Assembly: GCF_009870125.1 (NCBI RefSeq) | Contig: NC_046680.1 | Span: 20,045,501 to 20,109,500 of the forward strand | Direction of reading: 5' to 3' | DNA: 64,000 bases | Origin: Drosophila pseudoobscura | Lineage: Eukaryota; Arthropoda; Insecta; Diptera; Drosophilidae | In this document: piece after piece, positions 31,701-46,509 of the stretch | Numbering within the stretch: position 1 is the stretch's first letter | Layout of the letters: the number at the start of each line of letters is the position of its first letter | Notes under the pieces: generated by a model | Seen by the model: the letters and a program-made list of their open reading frames with translations, nothing else | The model's database searches: none | What the model was told of the DNA's origin: nothing | Program-made: the position numbers and the translations under genes

Positions 31701-34700
31701 CGAAGTCAAGCGCCTGCACGAGCTGCACTCCGAGATGGTGGCCAATCACGAGGATGAGATGAAGAAATGGAAGAACGCCGAGGGCGAGCTCAGGGCACGC
31801 ATCGACGAACTGGAGGCCGAGGCCATGCTCTCGAATGTCACCGAACAGAGCAGGACCATAAACCAGACAGATCAGGTCAAGGCCTCCCAGGATGAGCTGA
31901 AGACTGTTCTTGAGAAGCTCACCGAATCGGGTCGCACAATCCGCACTTTGCGATCTGAGAACACGACGCTGGCCGAGTCTCTGCACGAAGTGGAAGTAAA
32001 GTATGCCCACGAAATGGTCTTGCACTCCACCGACATCCAAGACCTTACCAGTCTGAAGACTGACAACTTCAAGTTGAGGGACGAGCTGAACCAGCTGAAG
32101 ACGGGACGGGAATCGCTGCAGGCCGCCCACGACGCCCTGGTCAAGTCGAACGCCGAGGCCCAGACGCTTCTGGAGAAGGAGAAAGAGGAGTCGGACAGGC
32201 GCGTGGCCGACTTGAATGCTCTGAATGCGACTTTGCACGATCAGATTGAAGCACTGGCCACAAAGCTGACGGCCTTGAGTCAGTCGGGTTCGGGTCAGGG
32301 TCAGAACAGTTCGATTCTTAACGAATCTCTGACTATGGATGCAGACCAAAGTCTCAACATTTCCGGCATGGCTGTAGAGGAGATCCGCAGCAACGAGCAG
32401 CTCCTGAAGATCATTAAGTTCCTGCGCCACGAAAAGGATCTATGTGTGGCAAAGCTGGACATTGTAAAGGCTGAGAATGCACGCCTAGCGTCGGAGCTCA
32501 CCATTCAGCAGAAGAAGGTGGACGAGCTGAATGCCTGTCTAAACCAAGAACGCTCCAGGAACCAGACCGACGTGGTTTCGACCTCTAAGCACGCCGAGGT
32601 GTTGCGCAAGATCGAGACCCTGAACGCCATCACAGATAGCAATCGCATCCTGCGAGAGGAGCGAAACAGTCTCACACAGCGCGTGACGGAGCTGACTAGC
32701 CGCATCCAGAGTTTGGAAAAGGAACTGTTCCCGCTTCAATGCGGCAACAAGGAGCTAACATCGAAGATCGAAGAACTCAATTTGGAGAACACCTCGCTTC
32801 GCACCGAGGCCGTCAAATGGCGTCAGCGAGCCAATGTCTTGGTGGAGAAGAGCAATCGCAATCCAGAGGAGTTTAAGCGGATTCAGACAGAGCGCGAAAA
32901 CCTAGCCAAGCAGCTCACGGCTGAAAGGGAACTTAGCAAGAAACAAAACGAAGAGATTGGCTCCCTGAGGTCAGAGCTGCCAGCGCTGACAGGAAAAGTG
33001 CAAGCCCTAGACGAGGCCCGTAAGAAACAGATGGAAGAGTCAATAAATCTCCGTCAGGCAAACACACGCCAGTCGCAGGACATCATGGAGCTGAAGAACC
33101 GACTGTTGCAGAAGGAAGAGGAACTGCTGAAGGCCACCGATGACCTGGAGACGAAGGAGAAGGCTCTGCAGGATAAGGACAGCAAGGAGTTGGCCTTGCG
33201 TAAGGTGGCCAAGCGCTACAGGGATAGCTACGTGACTCTCCAGGCGCAACAGGGGGGAGCCGACATCAGTGCCGACCTGGAGAAGGTTCGCTCCGAGCTG
33301 GAAGAAGTTGGCAACCAGTATAGAGCCGCCAAGGAGGAGCTGGAGAAGGTGACCACGGAAAACGATGCTCTCAAGAAACGCCTGACTGAGCCCGAAACCG
33401 ATTCCAATGCCGCCCGTCAGGATCACAAGGTAAAGGTGGACAAGCTCATCCAAGACCTTACAATGGCCAGAACGGATCTGGTCAATCAGGAGGCTACCCT
33501 AGCCAGCAACAAGACCCAATACGACGAGACCGTCGCCCGCCTGGAGAAGGAGCTGCAGGAGAATATTGCCGCAAACAAGGAGGTCAACTTGCGGCTCACT
33601 CGCGAGAACGAGGCGCTGCACATGCGCATCAATCAACTCCAGCGTCAACTGGGCTCCCAGCAGTCGACCAAGCCCTCTACGAGCTCTGTCGCGGAGAAGG
33701 GAAATATATCAGAGTCCTCATCACCACGCACTGCCAATGTGAAGCCCATGTCGGGGTCGGCCACAGTGCAGCAGTCGGCTACTGTCACCCCCTGGCGTGG
33801 CGGGGAGACACCCTTGGCCAGCATCAGACCTATCTCCGTGCAGAACAGCCGGACGGCTGCCATCCTGCCCACCAGCCAGCAGCCGTCGGCGGGCAGTGCT
33901 TCGACATCCTCGTCATCGACCTCTACCACATCTGCATCGGCCAGTGGCAGCAGCTCTGCCGTGGCCAACACTGCCCTAGTTCCCCCGCAGCAGCAGGTTC
34001 ACACCACAGGCAGTGGAGCCTTGGAGTCGATGGCTTCCTCATCGCCCACATCTTCGCACACAGATTACATGCCGTCGACCAGCTCGGCGGCTGTAGCGGT
34101 GGCCGCCATTCCACCGATGGGAGCCACCTCCGCCGCCGAGAGTTCCCAAGAGGCGGAAAGCGTTCAGCATCCACAGCAGAACGATTCGCAGCTATTTGCA
34201 GGAGGGTCTCAGCAGCAGGTCGTGGCCTTGGTATCGCCACGCGTAGAGGGCTCTTCGTCGACTTCTACTTCCACATCGACATCGACCTCCACTCCGAATC
34301 CGACTGCGCCAAGTGTCCAGGATGCGAACAACCAGAGCCAGCAGCCCAGCACTTCTGGCAGCAGCAGCAGCTCGTCGACGGTAGTCAGCAGTCACAGCAG
34401 ACACACGCCGTCCAGCAGCAATGTGACCACCACTCAGGCTGGCTGTTCATCCATTGGCATCAAACGTCCTCGCGACGTGGAAGGTGACTCCACCAATACA
34501 GAAGATGGGGTCCCCGAGAAGATGAAGCGGCTGCGTACTCCTATGCACAGCGAAGAGCTGTCCGCCACTCACATTGGAGACTCCGGGATGGACGTAGATC
34601 AGATGCCAACCTCGTCGCAGCGAGATCAGGAGGATGACATTCAGGTGGTGGACTCTGATGATGAGGACGATGTCTTGGCGGATGCTGATGACGGCCCCGT

Positions 34701-36114
34701 CGATGGTGGCGAGGCCGATCAGGAGGGCTACGAGGATTCTTACGAGCAGGACAACGATATGGACAACGAGGGTGCAGACGATGAGAACGAAATGCCGTCC
34801 GATCCTCAAGACAATAACGAGGTGGATATTGAGGAGCAGCAACTTCAGGTCCAAGAGGAGAGCCAATTGCTGGACAACCAAGCAGGTGCGGCAGTAGTGG
34901 CTGCCTCTGCCTCTACCCAGGAGAACAACCAAAGCCAGGCTATCACCAGTGGCAGCGGAGACTCTTCGAATCCTGCAAAATTGCCACAAGCCGAGACCTC
35001 CCCATGGAAGCAGGCGGTCGCCTCTACATCTTCGGCAGCATCTCGGCGTACAGAGAGGTAAGTCGGAAACTAATGTCTTCATACAGAGTGTAATAGAATC
35101 CTTCCCAGTAGCTCCGTGGAAATTGTCAGTTCCCCGCAAGTGTCCAACTTTAGTGAGCAGCCAGTTCGTGTGGAGACAGCAGAGGTAGATGGAACCGCAG
35201 CAGTGGCTCCCGACGAGAGTGCTGGGCCAAGTGGTGATGGCGCAGCAGCCACATTACCCCAGAAGCCAAACGAGGCAGCCGAAAGCAACGCTGCCGATGC
35301 CAACAAGCAACCAAGCGAGAGTGACTTGGGCGGAGCAGAAGATATCTGTGAGGCTGACGAAGCCTTTGCCGAGGAGACGCTGGACCCTGGCCAGGGTGAA
35401 GACTCTCAGCAGCTCGCAAATGAGAGTAAGCAGATGCAGGCCATCCTCGATTGGGATATAAAGATAACCTGTTCACTTTTGCAGACCAAAATGTAGGCAC
35501 AAGCCAGTCTGAGCTAACCGATAACCAGCCCAATCAGGCGGAAGGCGGTTCGGCTGAAGCCAACGAGGGCACAGATGGAGTCTCCTCAGAGGGTGAGAAG
35601 CAGACCGTGGGTGTTGAGGTAAGAAGGACGCGCTTTTACCAAAGATAGCGTAATCTCTGACTAGTAGCCATGGCGTGGTTTCAGGTTGGTGAAACTCCTG
35701 ACTGCATGCGATAATTGGAATGCGACTAACATCAGTTGTTGTTAAAGTCCTTGCCCATATTTGCTACTAACTATACCATCCCCTATTCGCTGCTGACCAA
35801 CATTTTAACACGATCTATTCTCTTTAAAGGAGGAGGGACGCGAAGCCGAGGCCACGTCCCCGTCGGACAACACGCGATATCGCACGTTGCGCAGTGGTAT
35901 GCCAAACAACAACCGTAGGGTTCGCGGGGCGCGTGGAAATCAAAATTCGAACCAGAATCGATCACGCATTGTGTGGCAAAACAATGCCAACATGCAAGAT
36001 CAAGGTTCCTCCAGTAACCGTGGATACAACCACCCCCGCGGTACCCGCACCCGCGGCCCTCGCTCTCGTCGACCACCGGCAAACAACTTCAACAACAACC
36101 CCGGACGATACTAG
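28701..36114 (+). CDS. Mtor: Megator (Tpr/Mlp), nuclear pore basket coiled-coil protein
   Basis: Exons 28701-28851, 28913-35057, 35109-35425, 35485-35618 and 35830-36114 join in frame to 2343 residues; I recall 2346 for D. melanogaster. Residues from about 50 to 1630 are nearly continuous coiled coil (long Glu/Lys/Leu/Gln heptads), as in vertebrate Tpr. Then come a Ser/Thr/Gln-rich linker, a basic IKRPRDVEGD motif near residue 1899 that may serve nuclear import, a very acidic stretch at about 1940-2035, and an Arg/Gly/Asn-rich tail ending NNNPGRY. Tpr proteins form the basket on the nucleoplasmic side of the pore and act in RNA export quality control, chromatin contact and the Mad1/Mad2 spindle checkpoint. 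The start at 28701 has a good context and a motif 6 upstream; the homologous exon at 28147 offers another N-terminus. Confidence 0.96.
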
Positions 36115-36226
36115 CAGGAACCAGATTCCGGCGAATCCCCAGACGACAGTGTGCTGACATGTCTGGCAGCGAACGCCGATTCTCCTACATTCACTTATAT
36201 TTAAAAGCTACATTTAAAGAAATTAA

Positions 36227-36232
36227 AATAAA
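36227..36232 (+). terminator. Mtor: Poly(A) signal of Mtor
   Basis: AATAAA 113 bp after the Mtor stop. RpS23 converges, with its minus-strand signal at 36275-36280, so the two transcripts end within about 50 bp of each other. Confidence 0.75.
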
Positions 36233-36274
36233 GCCAATCAAATTGAAATCATTGCCTTTTTGTAATTTTCTTTT

Positions 36275-36280
36275 TTTATT
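36275..36280 (-). terminator. RpS23: Poly(A) signal of RpS23
   Basis: TTTATT on the + strand, about 40 bp past the RpS23 stop codon. Such a short 3' UTR is usual for ribosomal protein genes. Confidence 0.65.
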
Positions 36281-36318
36281 TAGTTTTGTAAAACCCTAAC
36301 TCTGTGTCTGGAAAAAGA

Positions 36319-37425
<1,107 letters not shown>

Positions 37426-37456
37426 GATTTTTCAACTATCTCAGGCTGTGGCGGAA

Positions 37457-37475
37457 ATAAAAGAAAGAGGAAGAC
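37457..37475 (-). promoter_or_regulatory. RpS23: TCT/TOP initiator of RpS23
   Basis: On the minus strand the sequence reads cttcctctttctttt. It contains TCTTTCT, a match to the YC(+1)TTTYY initiator special to Drosophila ribosomal protein genes, which would put the start at about 37467. CGATA/DRE-like words lie upstream at about 37483-37506. Confidence 0.6.
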
Positions 37476-37507
37476 ATATTTGACTATCGACGGCACTATC
37501 GATGGTT

Positions 37508-40500
37508 TGACAGCTCTATTGCAGTGTTTATCGGACTTATCGGCAAAATATACCGTCCGACCCTCAGAAATAAACCAAAATATACTGTGTCGTTTTAAAA
37601 ATATACCGTAATATACCGACGAATACTAACGCGTCTTAAAAAATAATGGAAAATACTGTGAAAAGTTTTAAAATGTGCAAGGTGTGTGAGCTAGAAGTGG
37701 TATCTAAATCCACTCCACTTACCATACAAATACCAAACATTGGGCTTATCGCTATTTTTCCACGATCGAAAATCATATTCCTCGATTTTGCTATTCATAA
37801 AGAGTCCTAAATCTTTATCTCGAAGCATAAATATAAAGATTTTTTGTTTTGCCTACTCTAATTTGTGAGCCCTGTAATGGAAAAATTTAAATGTTCAGAT
37901 CAAGAAGAGCCCATAGACTGTACACACTTGTTTCATCATAGTCCTCCTCCTGCGTCAGATCTCTCATACAAAATTTGAATTTTTAACGGACAGTTTAACG
38001 TACACTTGGCCACACTCTGCCTAGAGAAAAAAATATACCATTACGGGCATTCCTGGTATCGATTTTGATGTGCATGCAAGCAATGGAAACAAATAATGAT
38101 GGTATTCGTTGTAGCCTGTTAAAATTTAAACCAAATTATTTCAAAATCATGATTTTAAATTATGAAATAAAAGAATGCAATTTTCCATCAGAATAAATAC
38201 ATATTTTATGAAAATCTAAAATTTCTTTTCTCGGCAACGTTCATTGCGCTGTTTGGGGAGCTCGCCAGGCCAGTTACTGCCAAGGCCCGATGGCCCCACT
38301 GAGCCCCACACAGTCGTTGGCGGTATCGCGTTGCTTTCGGTTCGGTTACGGCGCAAAAGCGGTTAAAACTTCCACAGAGAAGTATACGCACGGAGCTTGG
38401 AGTTATTTTTAACGTTTTTTAACAGAAATTTTAGGTTAGTGCGTGCTTTGACAAACGAGTTTTAAGTTATTTGCAATAAATGGTGTTTTGTGCCCGCCTG
38501 TGGCATGTTCTATGTACCACAGGCCGATTGCCGCGGTAAAACGCTGGGGCACAGGTGTGCCGTTGCACAGCCACAACAAAGTGTGCAAGCATTTTAGGAA
38601 TGGCATGCAATATGCAAATATGTAGATCTACTCTACTCCATCCCACAGAAAGTGAAGTTAAACTGGAAAACTAACACAAAACTGCCACACCCACTGCCAA
38701 TATTTGAGAGGAATCTTCGATGCTTCCATTGGATGAGATCGAAAAGTGATCATGCTAATTGGAAAACAACTTGTTTCAAGTTTACTAGGCTTCAGTTCAT
38801 AAAAATTCCTAAGGTGCTGGGGGTACGAAGAGTGTGAGCGCGAGACTCGCGCAAAAATAAATATGGAAAAAAAAACTGTGTCTGTGTCGGTTGTTTCTTT
38901 CTACCTCAACTATGTCGCATGTACTCGTACGCTGGAACCGGTTCCTCAACAATGTGTGAATGATACGATGCTGTGTGAGAGTGGCTCTGAGAGCCTGGGA
39001 AGGTGTGTGAGATCACAGACCCCAGCTGCATACATAGATCCACAAGGCATTTCAATTTCAATGGCACAGCTTAGTGCAACTCTTCTAATACAATGGGAAA
39101 ATAGTAATTAATTAAACAACTTTTTACGCGAGAGTGTAAAAATAAGACCTGATGCGATCCATTGTCAAGTGAGTGATGTCAGTCGTTGCGCCTGCGCAGT
39201 CCCCAAAAGTTGGTGATGTAAACAGGGGATCGACGAAGACTGGGAGAAGGTATAGGCAATGAAAACGAAATGGAATGGAATGCAATAGAGCACAAGACGC
39301 TAAAAAGCAAGTACCTGGAAAGAGGGCGTGGAGCTGGATGTCTTTATCTCTGGACGTGACGCTGCCCACCAGAAATTGGCACACTTGTGTGTTTGTGTTT
39401 TTCCTTTATGCAATACCTAGCTCCGTTGATTAATCAACTGTGACACTCGCTTTCTATCCCCCGTAGTACTATTCAACAGACAAATACTGTTGTAATTAAC
39501 GACACATCCAATTGCTTTTGGCTTCACTTTTATGTGTGTCGTTACAAGTTTTCCTTGAATGCTCTCGTATGCGCATATGTACGTACCTTCTCTGATCTAC
39601 TACATGATGTCATCTAATTGCTAGTTTATGTATGCACATTCATCAAATCAAATCAATATCATGACGGAACAGTGGAGGTCTTTTCTCAGCCGGTTCTACA
39701 CGTGTGACATAGTTTTCCCATTTTCCGAACCAGTGTACACCTGTTCAGCTCTCAGTGCGGTTTTATTTTTGAATCATGGATTTGTTATTCCATATCCCTT
39801 TTTCTATTGGGAATTGGGTTTGAATCGGAAACTGTCGCTTCTAGTTCGAATTTCCAATTAAACTTCACCATATACATACCTATGCATAAACAATGTAAAA
39901 TTGGTTATAGACTTTTATCAACGGGAGGTTTGAAATTAATTTTCCCAGAAAGAACGACGATACCCATCAAGAAGCTAGAAGCCCCCTGACACATGCCACT
40001 TCGAGTTTTCCTCCTGTACACACAAGCAGCAAATGTTGATCAATCTGCCAGGCATAGAATGGATGGAATACATATGTACATACCTCCTTGAAATTATAGC
40101 TCTAACCCCATGACAAACCCTCCCTGTTGTATATTTGGGTACTCCCTGGAAAAGCGAACGCAAGCGAGTGTTAACCCAGTTTACACAATTCGTGGCACGC
40201 GATGTCCGGTTAAGATTGCCTTGCAATGACCAGCAATTGCCACAGCAAAGAAAATTGTTAGCCCACCTTGACCGAACCCCATCCTATACCCAGTCACATC
40301 CCCACCCTTGGCTCTAGCGTGGGGTCAATAGCTTGGCGTGTGCTACAAAATGTCTACGAGCTGGGAACTTCCAAGCCCCTCACTATTTTATGGCTGATAA
40401 ACAAAAAAACAGCTAGATAGAGGCATATTTATTGAATTGGATAGTTTTATCCGGGAGCATGATAAAGCCAAAGAAATCGTATCAATATTTGTCACCGAAC

Positions 40501-43392
40501 TACTACTACTTAACGACACTCCAGAACTTCACGCGACATTCAGAGGGTGGTATCTAATTAGAGTGCTCTCAAATTAAATATGTAACTTATCCGATCCAGT
40601 CGGGTATTTTGCCAGCGTAAACATCCTTAAGTGGACCAAATGGGCCGCGTCTCGTAACAGAACACCGAAGAGGCGCAGCATCGGCAATGTGGTTTAAGAA
40701 GGTTGGGACACAGTCGCTGCGCAGCATAACACCGCGTGTGAGCCGCGTCAGCAGATTAATGCAGTTAATATCTATAGATTCTCTAAGACTCTCTCTCTTT
40801 CCGATCGAGAAGACAATATATCTCGCTTCGATTAAGTAAATTCGTCGATTCCTATTTTATTTTTTGCCCAGTCGCAATTCATTTATCTCCTTGCTCTGAT
40901 CCACATTGATCTTTTGGGTCTACAAAATTTCCAACTTTTAATATTGATCAAAGCCATTAGAGTGGTGCTGTCAGATGAAAAGCTTAATGTTTCTTAGATC
41001 TGTACAATCCGCGTGTACAATATGCCTATAGCAAACGTTGTGTGTACTCGTACACTGACAGCATTCAAATTGCGACTATTTTTTGTTTTACCAGTCTGAA
41101 AACTGGCTTTTTAACAAGGGCATGACAACCTCTATCGAGGAGCGAGCACACCACATAGTATGGGTATATACAAATTCATATATACAGACATATACCATAT
41201 AATAAGCATGATAGAGCCAAGTGTAGGAGCCCACATAATGGCTCATTGTTGTTGTGTATTTGTTGTGGAAAAGTCGCTAATCAGTTTTGTCTCACGTTCA
41301 CAAAACAAAAGCTTAACAACCAAGCCAAGCCGTAGCGAATGGGAGCTGGGGGGCCAATGGCTATATGGCCAAAACACTTATTAATGTGCCAAGAATTTAA
41401 TGGAAAGCATTTATTGTTATGGCTGCGGCCGTTTTGGGGCCAGGTGAAATTTTTCAGGTTTTCACTTTACCTTCCACAGTATGACGACGAACGTGGTGGC
41501 GGCCCTATCGGCCATGTTCGTCTGTCAGTAAAGGTCTGGGTCTCTGAATGTGAATGTGATGTTTTCTAGATAAATCATTCACAATCAATAAATTTGACTT
41601 TCAAGGTCCGAACGCATAAAAAGTGAGCGCTCATTGTGCGGTTCTTATATGGCGCGAATATATACAAAAAATAACCAAAAAACAAAAATAAGGTCTAAAC
41701 AATGACTATATCGAGCTAAAGCCGAAGCTTGGGGCGAGCTTCAATTAGCATTTTGCTGGCATTTCAAAGAAAGGCGAAGGAATTCATTTTACAAAAATTA
41801 AAACGCATTTAAAGCCAGATACATACAAGCTCGTATAAAGATAGTATATAGTATAATGAAAAGGTAAACACTTCAAGGTTAATCGCAAATGTTTTCAAAT
41901 TCAAGTTCAATTCGAATTCTTGTTATTCCAAGAGAGGGGAGCGACAAAATCAGAGCGGGATATGCATACACGTTTTTCGCCTTCGCTTTAGATGAATCAT
42001 AGCCTGAATTCATCAGAATGCCGATCATGTAGGCACATGGGAAAATCCACTATACATAGTGGTTTTGTATGCTGCGGTCGTTTCACTCCCGCGGCGTCTC
42101 TCACTTCCTTATTGATCTGGCTTGGACCCCGACACGGCCACAAGCGAAATCAAAAGTCACGTTCTGAGTCATTCTGGGGGAACTGACCTCGATAATATGG
42201 CACTGGCTCGGCACCCACCTGCAAAAAAAGCACCATAAATTCGCCTGACAATTGTCGGCCACTAAAAATAATTAAGTAATTTGCTTAAGCGCAGTAAACG
42301 CTTAATTTATTACACCGCTAAACTAAACCACTAATCGCCGACTCGATTTACTGTACTATGTAGTGGGCACTACGTATACGCAGCGGTGCCTGACGAGCTC
42401 CACAGTGATAAGCATTGAGTGGCCAACTAACTGATAGTTAAATGGTGTTAAACGATACGGTGGCCCTCTCTCCTCTAAATATATGTACTTACCCCTAACG
42501 TCAGGCCCAATCTGTCCCGATATGACTACCGTCTGCTGTCAGTGTAGCATTCGTAATTATATGATACTTTGAATATGCATGAATCTGATTTAGGTTGAAC
42601 TCTCACAATTTAACACTCTAATGGGGTTTGGGAACATTTGGCGATGAATGAGCTTATCTAAGGCACTCTTAAGCATATGGCATGAAAGAAGTGGAATTTG
42701 GTGATATATTTGTTTGAGTTTTTAGGATCTTTCATGGGAAATCTACTATATGAACATTAACAACTGCAGAACTGATTTATAACAAGTTTTGCCAAAATAT
42801 GGATTAATTGTTCAACTCAAGTTCATATGAAAGGTACTCTGCCACCTATTATGAAACGATTAAGGTTAACTTTCAAGGTATTATTGTGCTTCTATCAGAG
42901 AGAGAGAGAGAGAGAGCTATTTCAGCATTTTATTGGCCAATTTGCTTATGGTACTTGAGGCCCCACTCTATAGTGCTTCATTGATAGTACCTCATTGACT
43001 ATAGTCATAGAGAAAGATAGTTATCATCAAGTGTGGCGATACACAACCAGATAAGCAGATACATATTCGCAGATACATTTGCAATTCTTCGGTGGCTGTC
43101 TGGTGGCAGTTCACAGGAAACGTGTCACCGATAAGCGGGGGCGACATTGTTTGCCAAAGTTGGCAGTGCAATTATTTATGCCATGGTAATTAAACAGTCG
43201 GCAAATTATAGAAATGGAAATGGTAGTACGTGGAGATGCGTATGACGGGGTGCAGACGGAAGCGTGGACACGGTTCGGTTCGCTTCTGATCACTCGTGGT
43301 TACACCAGAAGCGAAGCGATGAACGAACGAACCAACGAAAGAACGAACATCTTGTCTGATTAATATTCTGACTCACATTGTCTTCTCGACAG
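37508..43392. other. Noncoding region between RpS23 and CG8399
   Basis: Holds no convincing coding exon. At its left end are several reversed motif 6-like words (aaatataccg and relatives at about 37545-37625 and 38030). A possible CG8399 leader exon at about 38340-38440 ends in a donor-like taggttagt. A (GA)10 tract is at 42897-42916. Open frames such as 38863-39111 have neither splice context nor Drosophila codon bias. The acceptor at 43391-43392 shows that the CG8399 leader is spliced, so much of this stretch is probably its first intron. Confidence 0.5.
42897..42916. repeat. (GA)10 microsatellite
   Basis: Ten uninterrupted GA units, about 480 bp before the CG8399 coding exon. A possible GAGA-factor site or simple repeat. 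Confidence 0.85.
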
Positions 43393-43404
43393 GTGCTCAA
43401 AAAG

Positions 43405-45886
43405 ATGACGCTGACGGTGCGGAGAGACCGCGAGCGATTCGGCTGGAGTGCGCTGGCGATGACGATGTCGCTGCTAGTGATGGCTACCTGGCTGGCGCCC
43501 AGTCAGAGCTTGCCGCAAGGTGCACCGGAAACGGTGTGCGACACAATGCTGCCGTTCCATTCGGGTGGCAGTGTGCTGCCCCAGAACAGTGTCTCCCCCT
43601 TCAGCGTGGAGACCTCCGCCTCGACGGTGGGCCAGGGCCAGACGGTGCGCGTGGATGTCACGGGAGTGCCGGAGGGTCTGACCTTCGGTGGCTTCATGGT
43701 GCAGGCTCGCAACCGCAATCCGCCCCACCAGATTGTCGGCCAGTTCAGCCCGGCCCGCGACGGCACTGTCAAGCTGATGAACTGCGAGAACTCCGTGAAC
43801 AACTCGGCAACGCACAGCAATGCGGGGCCCAAGCCGCAGGTCTACCTGGAGTGGCAGTCCCCGGTGGACTTCCTCGGCCAAGTGGTCTTCAAGTGAGTAG
43901 AGAGATCCTCTCAAGAAGCCACTTCTCTAACTCTAATTTCTCTCCTCCGCAGTGCCACGATTGCCCAATCGTACAGTGAATTCTGGGTGGGCGTTCCCTC
44001 TAATCCTGTACAGATTGTCAGGCGTGACCTGGGTGCCGTGCCACTGCCCACAGCTGTTCCACAGCCTGCCTTTGGAGCTGCTCTTCCTACCACTCGAGCA
44101 CCGTATGTGCCGCCCAACTACGTGGCGCCGAGCGCTGTGGCAGCAGCCACCGCTGATCCCTTCTACAATGGCTGCGGCGTAAGCAAGAACTGTTTCGGAT
44201 TTCCCGATGGCTGTGTGAACAGCAAGACCTGCACCTCCGTGGCCGCCGTGACAGTACGCGGGGACATCTACGAGTTCGAACTACAGTCTGGCAGGGGCAA
44301 CAATGCTGCCTACGTGGCAGTGGGTCTCTCGGAAGATGCCAAGATGGGTGAGGACCTGACCACCGAGTGTGTTCCCGAGAATGGCCGTGTCGTCATGTAT
44401 TCCTCCCTCACCTCGGCCACTCCCTACGCCGCCGTCAGGACCAGCGTGGTAAGTTGTGGGACAGTCCACAGTCCCAGGCTAATGTTCCATTTATGAATGG
44501 CTATCTTTTGCTTTGCAGCCCCAGAGCTCGGCTCGTCTGCTGAATGCCTCGATTGTGGATGGTGTGATCTACTGCAAGGTGGAGCGGGATCCCGTTACCG
44601 TGGTGCAGGGACGCACCTTTGACCTGAGAAGGAAGCAGTACCATCTACTGGTGGCCTCCGGCAGCAGTCTGAAGGACAACAGTGTGGGATATCACGACAT
44701 TGGTCGCCTGCCCTCGGGCAAGGCCATCAACCTGGCCGAAGTACAGGACCTGAGCGGTTCGAGCAAAATCCTCGTGCAGCTGCATGGCGCCTTCATGATC
44801 GTCGCCTGGATCGGCACCACATCGTTGGGCATCATCTTTGCCCGCTACTTCAAGCAGACGTGGGTGGGCAGCCAGAGCTGCGGCAAAGACCAGTGGTTCG
44901 CGTGGCATCGCCTGCTCATGGTCACAACCTGGTCGCTGACAATAGCCGCCTACATCCTCATCTGGGTGGAGCTGAAGCGGGCGGTGTGGCATGCCCACTC
45001 CATCATTGGCCTGATCACCGTGATCCTGTGCTTCCTTCAGCCCATTGGTGCTTTATTCCGTCCCGGGCCCAATGACAAGAAGCGGCCGTATTTCAACTGG
45101 GGTCATTGGCTGGGCGGCAATCTAGCTCACATCCTGGGCAGTAAGTACTCCTCGCAGAAGAGTTGACTCATCTGGGAATAACATGCTCTTTGCTCTTTTA
45201 GTTGTGACCATCTTCTTTTCCGTGAAACTGCCAAAGGCTGAGCTGCCCGAATGGATGGACTGGATTTTGGTCAGCTTCGTGGTGGTCCATGTCCTCGTCC
45301 ACCTGATATTCTCTGTAAGTAGAGCGACTGATACCCCAGGGTGGTTGTGTGTACCCCTTTCATTTGACCCCAAAGTGTATAAAGAGTAGTCAAACCAGAT
45401 CTCTATCAAGATCTTGGTTCCCTGCATTGCCTGCCTGTACAGAGGTTCTAGTTGTGTCCTTAAACGCTCATTCATCTGCTACTAATTCATATGTCATCCA
45501 TTGTCCCACAAGAGCAACGTGGCTATGTCCATTAATGTGTAGATTGGCTTGTGCTTGAATCATTGGCAGATTACGGGATTGGCCTCGGAACGACACCTCA
45601 GCCAGCGGGCTAACACCTTCCAGATGGGCGAAATGTCGCCGCATCATCAACAGCACGCCATGCGCAATGGCATGACAATGGAGCGCAAAATGGATGCACC
45701 GGTAGGTCAAGGTTCTTCTAATCTTCTATATAAGCATAACACGTATTCTTGTTTCCCCTCTTTCAGTATGGTGCCATGCGTAAGGGGCTGCTGGGAGTCT
45801 ATGGTGTGGTATTGGTGTTGTTTGTGGTGGTGCTGATTTTGCTGGTGGTGCTGGCTCCCATCGAACAATTTCTGGGCAAAACCTAG
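43405..45886 (+). CDS. CG8399: CG8399, reeler-DOMON-cytochrome b561 protein (ferric-chelate reductase 1 / SDR2 family)
   Basis: Exons 43405-43892, 43953-44448, 44519-45140, 45202-45314, 45570-45701 and 45767-45886 join to 656 residues. A signal peptide (hydrophobic ALAMTMSLLVMATWLAP) is followed by a reeler domain (about 45-165), a Pro/Ala-rich linker, a DOMON domain after the Cys-rich YNGCGVSKNCFGFP segment (about 233-400), and a cytochrome b561 region (about 410-600). Its four haem-ligand histidines can be seen: His417 (LVQLHG), His458 (WFAWH), His488 (WHAHS) and His524 (NWGHWLGG). A last hydrophobic helix precedes APIEQFLGKT at the C-terminus. Family members move electrons across membranes to reduce ferric iron or ascorbyl radical. 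The start ATG lies 12 bp after an acceptor (CTCGACAG), so the 5' UTR is spliced. The poly(A) signal AATAAA is at 46128-46133. Confidence 0.95.
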
Positions 45887-46118
45887 ACTCCTGAATCTGG
45901 ATCGGATTGGAAGATGTAGAGTTAGACAGTGCTCTCCTACCCTTTCTCATTCGCTCTCTTACCCATCCATTTGCGATGGCCTATATTCGTAACAACCTTG
46001 TGTGCTCATTGTTTAACCCTTGATTCCTGACCCTCCTCTCCCCTACACCGTTTTATATGTTGTTTTATGTGTAATTAGGCGCAAAGTGTCACCCGGCCGT
46101 TCAGTACATGTTATATAA

Positions 46119-46133
46119 TTTATTATTAATAAA
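46119..46133. terminator. Overlapping poly(A) signals of CG8399 (+) and casp (-)
   Basis: AATAAA on the + strand (46128-46133) serves CG8399. TTTATT (46119-46124), read on the - strand, is the only canonical candidate I see for casp, whose stop is at 46510. If both are used, the two convergent transcripts end on top of each other. Confidence 0.5.
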
Positions 46134-46295
46134 AGTAAAACAAGCCAACATAAATGCATTAAATTTGTTTATATTCCCGTTCTCTAATCAGCTATCCCGC
46201 AAGTGTCATTGGGTGCTGGTGCTGGCTGCTGCTGGGGCATGTATCAGTTTCTCGATGCACTTTCTTCTTCTATATATATTTCATTTATGTACGAG

Positions 46296-46317
46296 TATAT
46301 ATATATATATATATATA
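46296..46317. repeat. (TA)11 microsatellite
   Basis: Uninterrupted TA run in the 3' UTR/intergenic space between CG8399 and casp. Confidence 0.85.
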
Positions 46318-46509
46318 GTTGTAAAAACTATTACAATTATTTGGAGCAGACCATTATCATTAGATATAGTATATGTTTGTATTTGTATTATGTGTACGGT
46401 GTTTGTATACTTTTGGGGCTCCACTAAAATTATTATACTTAACTGATAGATAAACTCTACAATTTCTGAAATTGAAAAAACGAAACTCTTAACACGGAAC
46501 GAAACGAAA

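Noticed and set aside
38863-39111. 82-codon frame upstream of CG8399
   Set aside because: No Drosophila codon bias, no splice or promoter context and no recognisable domain.
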